NCBI RefSeq assembly: GCF_040436345.1
Contig: NC_133218.1
Span: 3,074,484 to 3,138,483, forward strand
DNA from: Pagrus major
Taxonomy: Eukaryota; Chordata; Actinopteri; Spariformes; Sparidae
Length of the DNA: 64,000 bases
Reading direction: 5' to 3'
The notes beneath the pieces were generated by a model. That model had not been told where the DNA came from. It was given only the letters and a program-made list of their open reading frames with translations, and did not search any database. The stretch's first letter is position 1; each line of letters begins with the position of its first letter. The position numbers were made by a program, and so were the translations under genes. Shown here piece by piece: positions 1 through 14,513 of the stretch.

Positions 1-3000
1 ATTGTCTAAAAAATTCAAATTATTATATATTTTGTTGAGTTGTGTACATGTGTACAAGTTGGAGAACGATACTGAATTTAAGGTGAAATAAACTTTGAGA
101 CATTACCTCATCTGTGAATGTTTGTGCCTGAGTTACATCAGTTGGATTTTCATCAGCATTGGTGGTTGTTTAATGCTGTATACGTCAATAGGGAAGTGAG
201 CTTGATTTGAAAATAAATACATCTGTGTTTATTTGAGTTACTCATGCAGTGTTTATCTGCTGTAATCCGGTTGTTTGGCCAGATTACTTTACTGTACACT
301 AGCCGTGAGCTAACGTTAGTGAGCAACGGCACACACAGAGGCTGTGTGGATAAATTAAGGACAACTCTCAATGAATTCCGTAGCCTACTCACCAGAGACT
401 CTGCTTCTCCCACTTCTTTTACCCTCTCCCCTCTGTAATGTTGCTCTTTTGGTACGGTAGCGTACATTTCCCCTCCAGCTCCAGTTGGCAGTCAACACTA
501 CAGTAGCCTACATAAACACCCGAAGACAGGGTTCAGTTTTGTTTTCTTGGCAAACATGTTTTGTTTCTGTTCCCTAAATGTAGAACTTTAGCAATGCTAA
601 GCTAGCTACTAAGTGTGGCTGTTGATTGATCTCATGAAGAATAAAATATGAAGTTGTGTGTTCAGGCTGAAGTCATCGCTCCTCACAAGCAAATAAATGA
701 ACTCCAGCGGCCTTCATTGCAGTTTTATGTGGAGTGAATCATGTTTGGCATCTGATGATTTTCCATTAAATATTATACGGCACTTGGAAATACAGTGCAC
801 AAACAAAAACCTTAATTTTATCTGAAAATGTTGAAATCTGAATGCATTTAATTTCTTATTGGTCTCAACAGAAATAATGACGAAACACCCGCTGTCTTAA
901 ATCCAGCTCTTTTCTGGCGTAAGGAGGAGTTCACATGTGGTTCACTGTGGTGAAGTTTTCCCTGTTTCTTAAAGATCAATCAAGCCACACATGTGCTCGG
1001 ACACACTGCCAGGGCAAGTCCGTGCTTTTCTGTCTATTAGTCAGAACTGTCTCTGTTTTACACAGTGAGTCAAAGGATATAAGCTAGCATGAAAAGATGC
1101 AGCTGCCAGTGACTGTAGGGAAGAAGACCTTGATTTGAAACAGACAAGTACTTGGAAACTTTCGGGCCAAAGCACTCATAGACTGCCATGTTTTTTAAGA
1201 TTTCAAATAAAACCCCAAATGTCTGACATCTAGAAGAATATCTGTGCATATCAATATAAAACTCTTTTCATCTTTTGATCATAAAATGCCTCAGAGGTTA
1301 CACCTGGAGGGACGAGTTGATCCAGACCTCGAAACATTAAAAAGTCAGGATGGTCCGAGAAAGATTTAAAATAAAACGTTCAAATACATGAATGTCATTC
1401 TCTGTTCTCCAGTGTTTTTATCCTTAACCAATAATTCGGCGTGGTTTGTTGGTTTCTATGGATGTTTTAACATCTACTGTATCAACATTATATTAAATAT
1501 AATTAAATTGAATAATTCTTAGAAAAATATAACAGGCAGGGAGAACTTTCTTCATAGCTGACAAAGACATTCAATTAGCAGTCACAAACCATATTAATTA
1601 AATATGTTGTGTTTCAAATTAATTACCACCAAAATAAAATAACATCTTCAGAAACTTTTTATTTTAATCCTGCACATCTCTCAGGGATGGCAATTAATTT
1701 TCTTCATAAAACAAACAAGTTAAAATCGTATCTTGCAATAAACATCCCCAAAGTGAAAAAGACCTATAAACATCACTGAGAAAGAGATCAAAAGTGGATC
1801 CATATTAGCACATTAAGACAGAAGTTCACAGCAGAACCACAGCGAAAAGAACACATGACATGTACTACACAGTTTTCTCGAGCAAAACTGAATTACCAGC
1901 CATTCTGCAATGTCTTTTGTAATGACACGGACATTGAGTATGCAGACAAATGGATTTGTGCTTGGCCCATTATCTCCGGCTGAAATGAAATAACTTCATT
2001 AGAGTGGCGGGCATACTGTGTGCCTGGGCTGCTGGAGCAGAAGGAGATTGACACAAGGAAAGACACGGAAAGGAAGAAAATAAAAAATATGGATTGAAAA
2101 AATTTGGCAGTAAATATAGCCCAAGGCAAACAGCAATTATTGTAAAATATATTAGAATTCAGACGTGCATACAAAAACAGGTGTGCTGCATGTACAAACT
2201 CTAACAGAGCACACAACAGATACTAAGATTTAATTCTGCTTTCCTAATGATTCCCAAAATTCCTTAAATATTTAGTATACAAATATGGCAATATATGACA
2301 TGAAGGGATATGAAACACAGATAAAAAGGACAAATAGTGCAATAGATTCTGAATCCCTCTGATTGATGGGAGTAGATTCAGATCACCTGTTGTGCAGGGT
2401 GTGGAGACCCAATCCTAGTTAATGAGTGAGAGCAGCTTGGGCCATTCCCCTCAAAGAGTGTGACAACGCCCTTTTGTGAAAGCTTAAGAGAGTTGGAGAA
2501 TTCATAGCTCGAGTTTTTCTGATTCCTTCCATGCCAGACTGCAGACCTCATCGTAACAGATTGTCCAGCTGAAACTCTGAAAGCACTGTTGAGGCCCTGT
2601 TGAGATTTCATTGCAGTCTTTTGTTCTTTCTGTTTGAGGGAAATTTTGAGCCTTCTGTAATCTAGTTGAGGGACTATGCAGTCACCATTCAACCGGGTTA
2701 CCAGCATTACGGCCGTGCAGCCTGCAGGTTTCTTTTGTCGTTGAGCTTCATTGAACCCCTTTATACCCATTTTTTCCATTTAATTTAATTTGGGAAATTT
2801 TTGAAGGGAGGTTCCGGGAAGAAATGTATTTCATTATCATTTGAGATTTTGGATTTCCAGTAAATACTACTTTTATATTCTCATGTGTTGTTAATTGAAT
2901 TTCCTTGGAAGAGGCAGAAAGCTGCATTCATGTGGTCCTCGGATGGTTCTGTTTCCCGAGTTGGGAAGTTGTTCTTCCGTCATGTCTGAATGTGGGTGCA

Positions 3001-5400
3001 ACATAGCCACCAAAAAGAAGTAGTTTCCATTTTATCTCTCAGAGCGTTTGAACATGTTGACAGCTGGTTCCAGTATTTGAATGACAAGGATTAATAGATA
3101 CTATACTGACTATTCAATACATGACTTTGGTAAAAGTTTCTGACCATCAACCCAATGTTTACATTCTTCCGCGATGTTTCAGTGTCATATGTCAACTCAG
3201 CAACTCGTGTATCAAACTTTTCTCCGACTTTCTGAGTGGTTGTCCTGACTTGAGGGGGCATTCATGTGAATTTTCCTAGTTGCAAAAAAATGTTTTTTCC
3301 GATAATTCCGACAGCACATGAACACACCGTAAGAACTGTGTCCTTTGACTCAAACATTGACATTGACTCAAAGCTGAGGTAGAGAGTAATGTAACAGTGC
3401 TGAGAGTCTACATTGTCACATGTGAGGTAAAATGTTAACATAAGAAAAGCAAACAGTGTCACATGTGGACTGGACATTTTTCACAAGTAATTTCTTTTTA
3501 ATATATGAATGAAAATTTCCAAGTTTAAATTTTACATGTTCAGATATTGTTTACATACATTTAAATGCAATTGGTGTTGGGGAGTAATGATGGGGCAGGT
3601 GTGGTTATTAGCTATTAATAATTACTAATCGTAATTATTAATATTATTAATTAAATTATTAATTAAATCGATAAAACGGGCCATTCCCCTGGAACCAGAG
3701 ACCAATAACCAGACCGGACAACAGTCTCAGCAGAAGTGTTCACTTTAAAACATATTATATTTAGAATTAAAGGAACAGTGAAGGAAATGAATCTGAGCAC
3801 TGACCATTACAACCAGCAGCTACCACAAAGCATATGCACAAATAATCACAGAAAACTGCTCTGTACAATATAATAGAATTTATTAATATTAGCAAACGTC
3901 CCTGTTGCTCACAAATTCCGACTTGAAGCACATGAACACACCAAAGTCGTAAGAAAGACTTCCGTACTCAGGAAGTGGGACCGTCTGAGGAGGACATGAA
4001 TGCAGCATAAACACAGAGTGCAGCTGAGGCTAATGGAAATGTCATTAGCTCTGAAGGTATTTGGCCATAAACAAGTCTTGGACAAAATAAAATTTTGATC
4101 TGATGATAGGGAATCACCAAAGTCAGCTAGCATACTGAAAAATCACAGATTTGTTGCAGTGCACATGCTCTGCCAAAGTGTGAGCAGGATGATGGCTGGA
4201 AAAAAAAGTACATGGTAAACTGCTGTGAAAACAAAAAATCATGATCCAACACATCTGTTCATATGGGACTAAGGCTATATTATTCATTCTGCATACTACA
4301 GTTACACAAGCCCAATGTGAAGGCTGGAAAGCATCCAGGGATTCTGTCAGTGACACTCACATAAAAGACTAACACTAAACCAACAGGATGGCCGACATTT
4401 ATCATAGCTGTAAGAGGAGAGAACCTCACACTTGTGCTTTAACTCTCACCAGAGCAGAGAGACGCAAAAAATGATAGGAGAGTCGTCTTTACAGATACAA
4501 AGCACATTCGGCTTTACAGATATATAGTTTGAGGCTCCTCAGACAAGGCCATGCATCTTCAGCAGTGGCTGTCTCCCTGCTGTATTATCTAAATCCTCCC
4601 TGGCCGGCAATCTGTCGGGAAATACAATAGATTCGCTGACTAGGAGAAACAACTGATAATGAAAAAGGATAAGAATGAATATTGGATTTTTTGTTACATT
4701 TTACAAGGTCTGAGCGCACATAGTCAGTGGGCCTGAGTTGCTGCACAAACTCCTAAAACTCCACATGATGTATGATGTCACTGCCACCATCCAGTAGTCG
4801 CTGGGAACGCTGGGTCATCATTTCTCTGGTTAATGTCTGGAAAAACTTTGAGGCCAACTGTGACATAAGGGCTCAAAGTAAGTGATGCTGCAAGAAATGA
4901 AGCCAAAAACATTTTTTTATTGGATTTGTGACTAATTAAGTGAGGCAGGGTGAGCGTGGCAGAAATTTCAGCAGACATTTCACAATATACAAATTACTCT
5001 GTAATTTACTCTGAGTGCTGGCACAAGTTGTTAAATTCTCCATTCAAATTAAAGCAGATGACACATTTATGTCAATTTTTCTTTCCATTTCAAATTCCAC
5101 TCTCATCATTTGAATGCTTTAATTTGACGTCCCACCAAATCATTTCAGACATGACCAGTATCACTACTACAGCACTCTGACATCCTAATTCTACCACACT
5201 GCTACGACAGTGAATCTGGAGGTGAAATCTAATTTAAAAACTAGTAACGTTTTACTTCAGTTTAACTGCTGAATTTAATATGAATGATTTGCAAATCCAA
5301 CAACTTTGTAATACTGATTGATGTGATTCATTTGTCAAAACTGATTTGTATATTAGATGTACATGAATCAGTAAAATCATTTACACTTTCACAAGACTCA
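1..5400. other. Gene-free left flank
   Basis: No exon of a recognisable protein was found on either strand. Short open frames here (for example 2378-2779 on the minus strand) have no family resemblance and no flanking splice signals. The stretch is AT-rich, with a run of TTAAT-type sequence near 3610-3670. It may hold regulatory elements of fibin or unrecognised old repeats, but nothing in the sequence alone shows that. Confidence 0.5.
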
Positions 5401-5424
5401 ACTACAATCTGGTTTACTTGATAT

Positions 5425-5714
5425 TGGAGTAGATTGTCTTTTGGAGAAGAAATTCCAACTCAGAATTTAAATATTTACATGATGAGGTACTAATACAAAC
5501 TCAGAAGTATTTATTTTTCCATAACTGTTTGAAGCTGGAAAGGTGGCAGGATCCGCCAAATATAAGCAAAGTAAAACAGTATGAAACTGTGTCAGTTTGT
5601 TTATTCAGTCATGAAAACAAAGAGAGTTTGTTTATTTAGTTTGTTTGTCATTGAAGATCTTTCTCTTCTGATTAAAATTTCTTTCCCAAAACAAAAAAAG
5701 TAATGCACCTTTTA
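5425..5714 (-). repeat. MITE-like repeat, diverged copy 1 (inverted relative to 10966-11288)
   Basis: The segment reads as the reverse complement of 10966-11288. Shared blocks include a GTTTGTTTATTCAGTCATG motif, a block around GGTGGCAGGATCCGCC, and an end block CACCTTTTAA that matches the start of the other copy. This copy has lost its clean left end. No coding capacity is seen. Family name not assigned. Confidence 0.6.
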
Positions 5715-5984
5715 ACAAGAACCATATCACCGAGCGACGACACACCCAAATGAAAAAAACAGACTCTTAAAAAGTGTATTTCATATACTTGAGTGTACTT
5801 TTTAAATGTTTAAAATGACTAAACTCGACATTCTTAACTTGTACTAAATATACTGAAAGCTGCACTTGAGTAGCTGCTATCTGTATAGACCCCCTATATC
5901 ATTAGAACCTCTGTCCAGAGAGGAAAACAACAGAGGAACAACATGGGAATGTAAGAAACATCAGGGAGAGCAGCAGTGGAGGGA

Positions 5985-6375
5985 TCCCTGGATGGACAGT
6001 TGTGACAGGTCTTGTCTTGTCAGTCCTGTCTGACCCGCAGTCCTCAGTCTGTTCCCACCAGTCATCTGATCATCACCTGCTAGCACACCTGTTCCTCAGT
6101 CCCTGTAATCAAGCACTTTGAATATACACCTGCCCACAAATGGGATCCAACTACCAGATTGTTCAGTGTAGCTCCACGTCATTGAGCTTCAGCCATCCTT
6201 TCCTGTTCTGCTTGTTTGTAAGTTTTGATCTCTGCCTGTTTTTATCCGCCTGCCTGCTCCCATCTGGTCCTGTTAGCCTTTGCTGAGTGTCAACTTCTGT
6301 CCTGAAAACAGACCAAATAAACCCCACTTTAATATCACCTGCTCTGCCTTCGTGTTCTGCTTTGAGACACACAAC
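5985..6375. repeat. Possible dispersed repeat (LTR- or SINE-like remnant)
   Basis: The block starts near TGTGACAGGTCTTGTC, runs through CT-rich text with repeated CTGCCTG words, and contains AATAAA at about 6315. In style it resembles dispersed teleost repeats that I recall only in general terms. No second copy was found in this window, so the call rests on style alone. Confidence 0.3.
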
Positions 6376-6435
6376 ACCTATCAGACCAGTGATCATAAAA
6401 GGATTTATTCATCTCATCTCATCATGCTGTCTTAA

Positions 6436-6935
6436 TTAAAGGGTAGATCCACCAACTCTACACATTAAAGTGTGTTTACAGGACTTGGGGAGTACTACTG
6501 CATATGTGGACAAAGTAGTATAAAGCCTTTTGTGGCTCCAGAAGAAGCTGCATGTAATCACTCAGTGGCTAAGTTGCATTGTGGGTAATATAGGCACCAA
6601 GTTTTGAAAAGCAGTCCACTGGTCTCATTGTGCTCCTAGAAGACTGCTAGATTCATTATGGACGGTTTAAAAATCGAAATACAGCAGAACCAGAGATATT
6701 GGATATTTTATTCCACCCATTTTTCTTTCTTTCAAAACCACCTACACCTACGTTACCCACAATGCAACTAAACCATTACACACTGCTTCTACTGGAGCCA
6801 CAAAAGGCTTCATAGAGAGGCAAAGTTACACCACGGAAAAAAAATGTGCAGGATTTCACCTCTGTATTCGGTATGGTACTCCCCAAGACCTGTACACACA
6901 CTTTAATTCGTAAACTCGGTGGAGTTACTCTTTAA
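6436..6935. mobile_element. Foldback MITE with long inverted arms, TTAA flanks
   Basis: The left arm from 6436 (TTAAAGGGTAGATCCACC and onward through CAGGACTTGGGGAGTAC) is matched by the reverse complement of the right arm ending at 6935. The arms remain alignable inward through the block GCCTTTTGTGGCTCCAG at about 6527 and its complement at about 6795. Both ends carry TTAA. There is no reading frame for a transposase, so it would be a non-autonomous element. TTAA fits piggyBac-type insertion but does not prove it. Confidence 0.75.
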
Positions 6936-8660
6936 ATGTCTCATATTCAAACCCATAATACATTTAATCACAGATGTCGGTCTCAGTTAGTCCCAAAAAT
7001 GTAAAATAAATAAACCTTCATTGCAGTCACAGGACAAACTCTTTTGACCTGATTGGTGAGTCACTTTAAGTCAAGCTCAGTTTGGGAAGCAGAGGTTTGC
7101 CAAACTGGAATCGTATCCCAACTTGGTCAATTTAGCTCAAAGTTGGATGCACTTTGTCAGAAATTAGGCTGGCAAATGTTGGTATAGCATTGTTAAATTC
7201 AAATTTCATCCAGTATCTTGACTGAGAGGATAAATGCAGACGCCTCAGCAGCTCACACAGCAGAGAAGGAAAATATCTGGATTGTGCTTTGAGTTCCAGC
7301 TTCAGTGCAATATGACAGAGGTCACAAACAACTCCGCGCTTTTTGTTTTTTATGAGACTGTCCTATGTGAGTAGGTGGAGGCCGTCTCCTCTTCAAAATG
7401 ATTTAATGTAAATGTAAATGTGCCACAAAAGACGTCAAATCAAAACAGAGGGACACACCCTGAACCCATAACATGACTTCATTTTCCATTTACTTTTTTT
7501 TTTTTGTCTGACACCACATTGAAATTCCTTCTGCAGGATAATGTCACAGGGCAGCCTCTGTTATGCTTCACTAGGCTGCTATATTCTCGTTTTAGTTGAG
7601 TTAGCAGTGCAGGTTTGTCATAAAAATGCAGTTGCACACATGCCGATGCATCTTATTACTGTTGGAGGAGAGGATACAATTTACAGTTGTGAATTCTTCA
7701 GAAACTTTGGAGCAACAGTGACACTGAACCAAGGACTTTTTATTCTATTAATTTATGCTCTTTCAATTTCTCAGTGTTATTGTTGAGGTGAGATTCGGAC
7801 ACAATGAGCGGCGGAGCATTTCTCCACATCATAAATCAGACTGATGCACACTGCAGACCTTGGTTTATGTAAGGCTTATGTAACAAAGTCATTCACTTTC
7901 TGTTTTGTAGTATAATAGAATATCTTAGTTTATACATAAATTGGATCTATAAACCTGCTTTTAACAAGTTTACCACTTAAAACTGCTCGAGCTTAACTTA
8001 TGCAGGTCACAACCCTGAATAATCACTCATGCAGTGGAAAAATGAGTGCAGGACTCCTGGTAGGTAGGAAATGGTGTAACGTCTGCTGTTTCCACTGGAA
8101 AATAAATGCACAAATTGAGTGGAATTGTGGTTTAGCAAATTAGATCACTCTTAACATGTTGGTTCTTGAGATATAAGATCACAATTATTGTTCCCTTGAG
8201 GAACTGCGTTTTGCGAGAGGAGCATCTTAAGCTCCCTGGAAAAAGCATCATCATTACATCTGAATGGCATTTCTTGGATCCACAAAGTGAAATTCGCCTT
8301 CTGCTTTGACTACTACTGGTATAATTTTTCAGTACTAGAATATATTTTAAAACGGGTCTTTTATTTCCAAAGTAAATACACTTATAATCCTCGAAGTGTA
8401 GAGTAAAAGAGAGGTAAATTACAGTTCTAAGCTGTAACAAAGCTTTTCAGTGCTCAACTCGACAGGTGACATGTATTTTTATTTCCTTTAAACTAAACTG
8501 GGCCTGTCATTTGATGCCAGCAGGCGACTAAAAAAACAGGTGGGCACTGTGTTAAAGGGAGCTCAGAGAATGTTTCAATGCCTCCTGAATTCAACTTGTG
8601 GTTGTAACTTGTAGTCAGACATATACATATACATATATATGGTAATAAATAATGACTTTT
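6936..8660. other. Gene-free spacer
   Basis: No coding exon, RNA gene or clear element was recognised. A short open frame at 7541-7786 on the plus strand resembles no known family. Nothing else can be supported. Confidence 0.45.
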
Positions 8661-8670
8661 ACACTTTGTT

Positions 8671-8830
8671 GCCTCCGCCAAGGAGTTTTCACCCATGTCC
8701 GTTTGTTTGTTGGTTGGTTTGTCAGCAGGATTACAAATAGACAACTGAACGGACTTCCACAAAATCTAAATGAAGGATTGGTGTCGGCCCAGAATAGACC
8801 CCATTAACCTTTGGTGTGGTCCTAAAAAAC
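8671..8830 (+). repeat. Ancient dispersed repeat (GCCTCCGCCAAGG family), copy 1
   Basis: The sequence begins GCCTCCGCCAAGGAG, passes through GTTTGTTTGTTGGTTGG and CAGCAGGATTAC, and ends around CCCATTAACCTTTGGTGTGG. A second copy lies inverted at 11930-12085, with matching CATTGGTGGAGG, AACCAACCAACAAAACC and GGATCCGCATCAAAAG blocks. I recognise this word order from repeats seen in many metazoan genomes, but that is from memory. Confidence 0.65.
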
Positions 8831-8859
8831 GGAAATCAGTTAGCATTTTTGCACATCCA

Positions 8860-9425
8860 GTTCCCTCATCTCAAAGTCCGAGTTTTTTTTAATTGTTTTT
8901 TGGTTAAATGCCTGAAATAAGATCTGTGGTTACCACAGGTGTTCTACGGCATAAAATACATCATGAAATGTCCCACAATTGAATTATAAAATGCTTATGT
9001 GTCTTAAAAACGGCGGTTGCTAACAAGTGGCTAAATGAGACTACAGATGGTGTCACGGACATTAAACATCATCACACCGAACACGGAGACTCATCTACTC
9101 ACTAGTCCGTTTTTACAAACTATTCTAACTTTAACTTTACAACTTGTAGATTGATCAATTTATAGAAAACATGTATACTAATTGAGTAGTAAGACACTTA
9201 GTGGTGGTGACGTTTAAGTCATGCAACCGCAACGTAGCCTGTTTATAGCCTAACGTTAGCTGTTTACTCCTTGCGATTTAACTTACGCTTCGAAAATCAG
9301 AGAAGTGGTGATCATCTGTGAAGATTAGCATGCATCATTATCAGCATGATCCAAAATCTAATTAAAAATTCCCATTGGAGGGAACCATGGCGATGCTAAC
9401 TTCAGGGTTAGCCTACAAAAATACC
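8860..9425 (+). repeat. Three-copy repeat family, copy A
   Basis: Shared landmarks with 62045-62660 (same orientation) and 38073-38480 (inverted) include GTCTGTGGTTAMCACA, CTAACAAGTGGCTAAATGAG, TCATCTACTCACTAGTCC, CTAACGTTAGCT and a GGCGATGCTAACTTC end block. No reading frame is seen. The three copies are clearly diverged, so the insertions are old. Confidence 0.75.
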
Positions 9426-9599
9426 CATACGCCACCAATGTAAAAAGTAACTGAAAATGGAAATACTCAAGTACAGTTTCGAGGTACTTGTAAGTAGACT
9501 AAAAAACACTAAGCCTGCATCCCAACACTGGTTTCAAGTTGTATTGCTCTCGCCCTCTGTGGTCTCTTGTGCATTTCTCAGAAGTCTAATAACTTTTTA

Positions 9600-10777
<1,178 letters not shown>

Positions 10778-11032
10778 GAGAAAGTAGTCCCTGCTACACC
10801 GATCAATGCAGTACTATTTTTTACTGTTTTTTTTAAAAAAAATAATAATTTTAAGGGTTGAGTGTGACCATGAGGGAGGGGTGACAAATTTGAACAATCA
10901 TATCAGGGATAAAACTAAAAGTGTCAAAAAGTGAAAGTACAAAAAAAAAACAACACATTTTCTCATTAAAGGTGCTCTATGTCGTTTTGGGGAAGACATT
11001 TAAATCAGAAGACACTTAACAAACTAAATAAA
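10778..11032 (+). terminator. fibin 3' UTR and candidate poly(A) signal
   Basis: The first AATAAA after the fibin stop is at 11027-11032, about 250 bases downstream. It lies inside the MITE at 10966-11288, so fibin may use a transposon-derived poly(A) signal. Further AATAAA words occur at about 11060 and 11209, also in the element. Which one is used cannot be told from sequence. Confidence 0.4.
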
Positions 11033-11288
11033 CAAACTTGCTTCGTTTTCATGACTGAATAAACAAACTTACCTTTAAGGACAACACAGTTTCATACTGT
11101 TTCACTTTGTTTATATGTGGCGGACCCTGCCACCTTTCTAGCTTCAAACAGCACTCTGGGGACCTTATTTTTCTTCTGAGAACAGCTTGTTTATTCAGTC
11201 ATGGAAAAAATAAATATTTCTGAGTTCTTATTAATACCTCATTAATATTGTAAATGTTCTTCTCCAAAACTACATAGTGCTGCTTTTA
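10966..11288 (+). mobile_element. MITE with short terminal inverted repeats, copy 2
   Basis: The left end TTAAAGGTGCTCTATGTCG and the right end, whose reverse complement reads AAAGCAGCACTATGTAG, form imperfect terminal inverted repeats. The left flank is TTAA and the right is TTTA. The inside matches 5425-5714 in reverse orientation. No coding capacity. It overlaps the likely fibin 3' UTR. Confidence 0.7.
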
Positions 11289-11298
11289 GAATCTAGAG

Positions 11299-11534
11299 CA
11301 GTGGTTCCCAACTTGGGGGTCGGGACCCATCAAGTGGGTCAAAAGTTTATTTACTGTTTATCTGAGATCACAAGATGATCAATGGAATCTCACATTTTTG
11401 CTTTTTTTCCTTGTAAAATAGATGGACAGTTCACCTTTGTTGTAGCTGAAAATAAATTAAATTGAACAATCTGGGAGTTTTTGAAATGAAATGTCTCAGT
11501 TGCTCACTAGAAATAAAAGTTTGGGAACCACCAT
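11299..11534. mobile_element. hAT-like non-autonomous element
   Basis: The left end CAGTGGTTCCCAACTTG and the right end (reverse complement GGTGGTTCCCAAACTTTT) form the terminal inverted repeat typical of hAT-superfamily elements in vertebrates. At about 236 bases it is too short for a transposase. The flanking 8 bases on the two sides resemble each other only partly, so the target duplication has decayed. Confidence 0.65.
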
Positions 11535-11929
11535 GCAGATAGTTTTGGTTTAATTTGCTCAGGTTTTGTGATATCTGGCTCCAAAATTTGAATAATCAAA
11601 CAGGCAACTGCACCACAACCCCCAAAAGCCCTGATGTCTTTTCTTTTTTTTTTTTTTGCTAATTTGGTTATTTGCAAATTATGTTGCAAACTGACACAGC
11701 TAAAGAGCAGTCAGCTGTGTTGTTGGTCCCTCATTATTAGATTATCCCATGGCCCTGTTTTGTAGAGGGGCCATGTGTCAGAAGGACAGTCCCCTTTTCT
11801 ACTCACTCATAGATACCAACCAACTAAATACACCTAATTTTTTTTCATCAACATTAATGCTTTATGCCCTAAGAAATTAACCAAAATGTTGAAAACGAAT
11901 CTCGCAATGTTAAAGAACGTGAGAAAAAA

Positions 11930-12085
11930 TAATTCCTGGATCCGCATCAAAAGTTAATGGGGTCTGTTCCTGGTCGAGAACCACCCTACATCCAAGTTTA
12001 ATGTAAATCTGCTCAGTAGTTTATTGTGTGCCTACAAACCAACTAACCAACCAACAAAACCAACCAGTCATTGGTGGAGGTAATT
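11930..12085 (-). repeat. Ancient dispersed repeat (GCCTCCGCCAAGG family), copy 2
   Basis: This is the reverse-oriented partner of 8671-8830. It reads from GGATCCGCATCAAAAGTTAA to GGTGGAGGTAATT. The 5' word GCCTCCGCC is eroded here. No coding capacity. Confidence 0.6.
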
Positions 12086-12830
12086 AATAAAGTTAATATT
12101 GTCCTCAGTTCTTTAAAATAAAAAATTGATACCGTGAGAAACAGCTGATTCATTCACATCTATTGCATTCATGACAGAAATCACGAGAGTGATTGCTTTG
12201 AAAACCTGGGCATATAAAACCATAACAGTACTGCGAGTGGTAAGTAAGAAAATGTGTTGTTTTAAACTTGAACGAAAAGATTTTAGGAATCTGACACCAA
12301 CAATCTTACTTTTCATAGAAACACCACAAGGGATGATATCCTCTTTCACAGTAATAATATATGACAATATTGTGATACATTTTCTGGGAAAGAGCCAGCT
12401 GACAAATCGTTAATGCACAAGATAACCATTCAGAAATGTCTGCCTCCGGCTGTTTCAGCAAACTAAAATACCTAATAAATCAAAGTACTTCATCATATTG
12501 ATGCAAAAGATCCAATATTGCCATAAAATGTTCCTTGTCTGTGATTTACAATTCACCTAGATATTAAATAGCTACCGCAGTATCAATGATACGGCAAAAC
12601 CTCTAGACAAATGTATATCATCTGACTGAAATTGTCTTATTACCCACTCCTCGTGAACGCTGTAATAGTCCAATAAAAACACACAATATTGATAAATACA
12701 AATTACAGTCATATTTTCCAATACATAATGTATGGCCTTATTATCCGTCCATCCAAAAACTGTCTCTTTTCATGGTAAATGGTCATTTTTGGTCATTACA
12801 TTGAATGTGCCTGTGAACCATTACAGGTTT

Positions 12831-12856
12831 GTGTGTGTGTGCGTGTGTGTGTGTGT

Positions 12857-12901
<45 letters not shown>
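12831..12901 (+). repeat. (GT)n microsatellite
   Basis: About 70 bases of GT dinucleotide repeat with a few interruptions (GC, TC, GGGT). It lies in the spacer between fibin and bbox1. Confidence 0.95.
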
Positions 12902-12902
<1 letters not shown>

Positions 12903-13883
12903 AAAACAACGGCTTACAACATGAGTCAGCCAATCAAAAAAAGTGAGAACAGGAACTATCAGTTTTTAAGACTGTTGTCCGATGAAGGGTTTTCCAAAGC
13001 TCATTCAGTCCTTTGAGAGCAAAAATAATGAGCGACGAGTGAGTTTTGGAGAAGATTAGCAGATTCACTTGAGGATTACGAAAAATTTTGGACAGGTTGG
13101 ACAGCTTATGTGTCAGCGTCGATATTCACTAGTGAATGCTTCGTGTGTGGTTTTGATTCTCACCCCAGAAGTTGAATAAATGAGTTTAGGAAAACTCAGT
13201 TGACAGGGTGGACCTCATTTAGCCTGGTTGAAAGCTCCTAACATGAGCGACGTTATCGTCATTCTTCTCTGACAATCCAGATGAATGTTTATAAGAATAT
13301 CAAAGAATGTTTACATATGAACACCTATCTGTTGTAATGTTTTGCTTTATAGGCTGTAGCACACATTGCACAATTCTTTACTGTTGCGGTGCTAAAGGTT
13401 GTGACACGGTTCAAAATGCAAGGCCTTTACTGTGCTGTTGTGCACAGGCAGTATAATCTTGTAAAATGTACAGTGTATTATTATTATTAGAAGTAAGTAA
13501 ATACTGTGAGTGCCAATATCTTTATTACAGAACACCTTAATATGTATTCTTTGTTTATATAAAGTTTTGAAATAGAGCTGCGTATATCTATTCTTGTTTA
13601 TGTGGTGGGATGTAATGTGTGGACAGATAAGACTGCAGGCAGCACTCGTGGACTTCATGGTCAAACATTAATCTGTGTGACAACATTCTTAACGGATTGT
13701 GTTGTGTCTTCTCAATAAAGAGTTTGGATTTGAAATACAGTTTTATTGCAAGAACATGTTTTTTTTGTGCCACAACTTTAAAATTTTATGAGATGTTCCT
13801 TTTAAAGCATGTGTGACTTGTTCAAGAGTTGCAATTTGGGTTGAAACATTTATAAGTGTTACTATTATTAGTCTTTTTAGTAG

Positions 13884-14513
13884 GTAAAGGAAAAGCCAAA
13901 AAATGAAAATTTAGTCCCACCCTCATGCTGATGGAAAGTCGGGTGCAGTTTCTCAGTCCACAAAACATTTCTGGAGCTTTGCAGCAAAACAGAGTTGCAG
14001 CATTCTCCCAAACAGCTGGAGTAGATGGGGACTTCTTTTAAAACATAAAAAAAGCTCAAAAAAGCTTGTTTATCATAATCCAAGTCTCCAGAAGTGCTGA
14101 GATCCCAAATTGATTTGATAAGACGTTATTTACACCATCAGCATGCGGTTGAGCTCGTGCACCTGCTTCAGTCGAGGTGGTAGCTAACGCTTTTAGCTTA
14201 GCAGCTACAGTGAATATTTCAGCTTTTAAAAGGGTGTAAATAAACTTTTCAAAATCAATTTGGGATATCTGCGCTTCTGGAGACTTGGATTATGATAAAC
14301 AAGCTTTATGGAGCTATTCTATGGTTTTTGTTTTTTTGGCTGTTTTTGGGGGGGTTAAAACAAGTCCCCAACTGTTACTGAAGAGAATGCTGCACACTGT
14401 TTTGCTGTGAAGCTCCAGAAATATTTTGTGGACTACAAAACATCACGCAATTTTCCACTGGCATGTACATACATACTGACAAAATATGAATTTGGGGTTA
14501 ATTAATCCTTTAA
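13884..14513. mobile_element. Foldback MITE, about 630 bp
   Basis: The left arm (TAAAGGAAAAGCCAAAAAATG at 13885) pairs with the reverse complement of the right end at 14512. The arms continue to match inward through TTTCTGGAGCTTTGCAGCAAAAC against GTTTTGCTGTGAAGCTCC, and through TTTATCATAATCCAAGTCTCC against its complement at about 14280. The right flank is TTAA and the left GTAA, a one-base change. No transposase frame. Confidence 0.75.
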
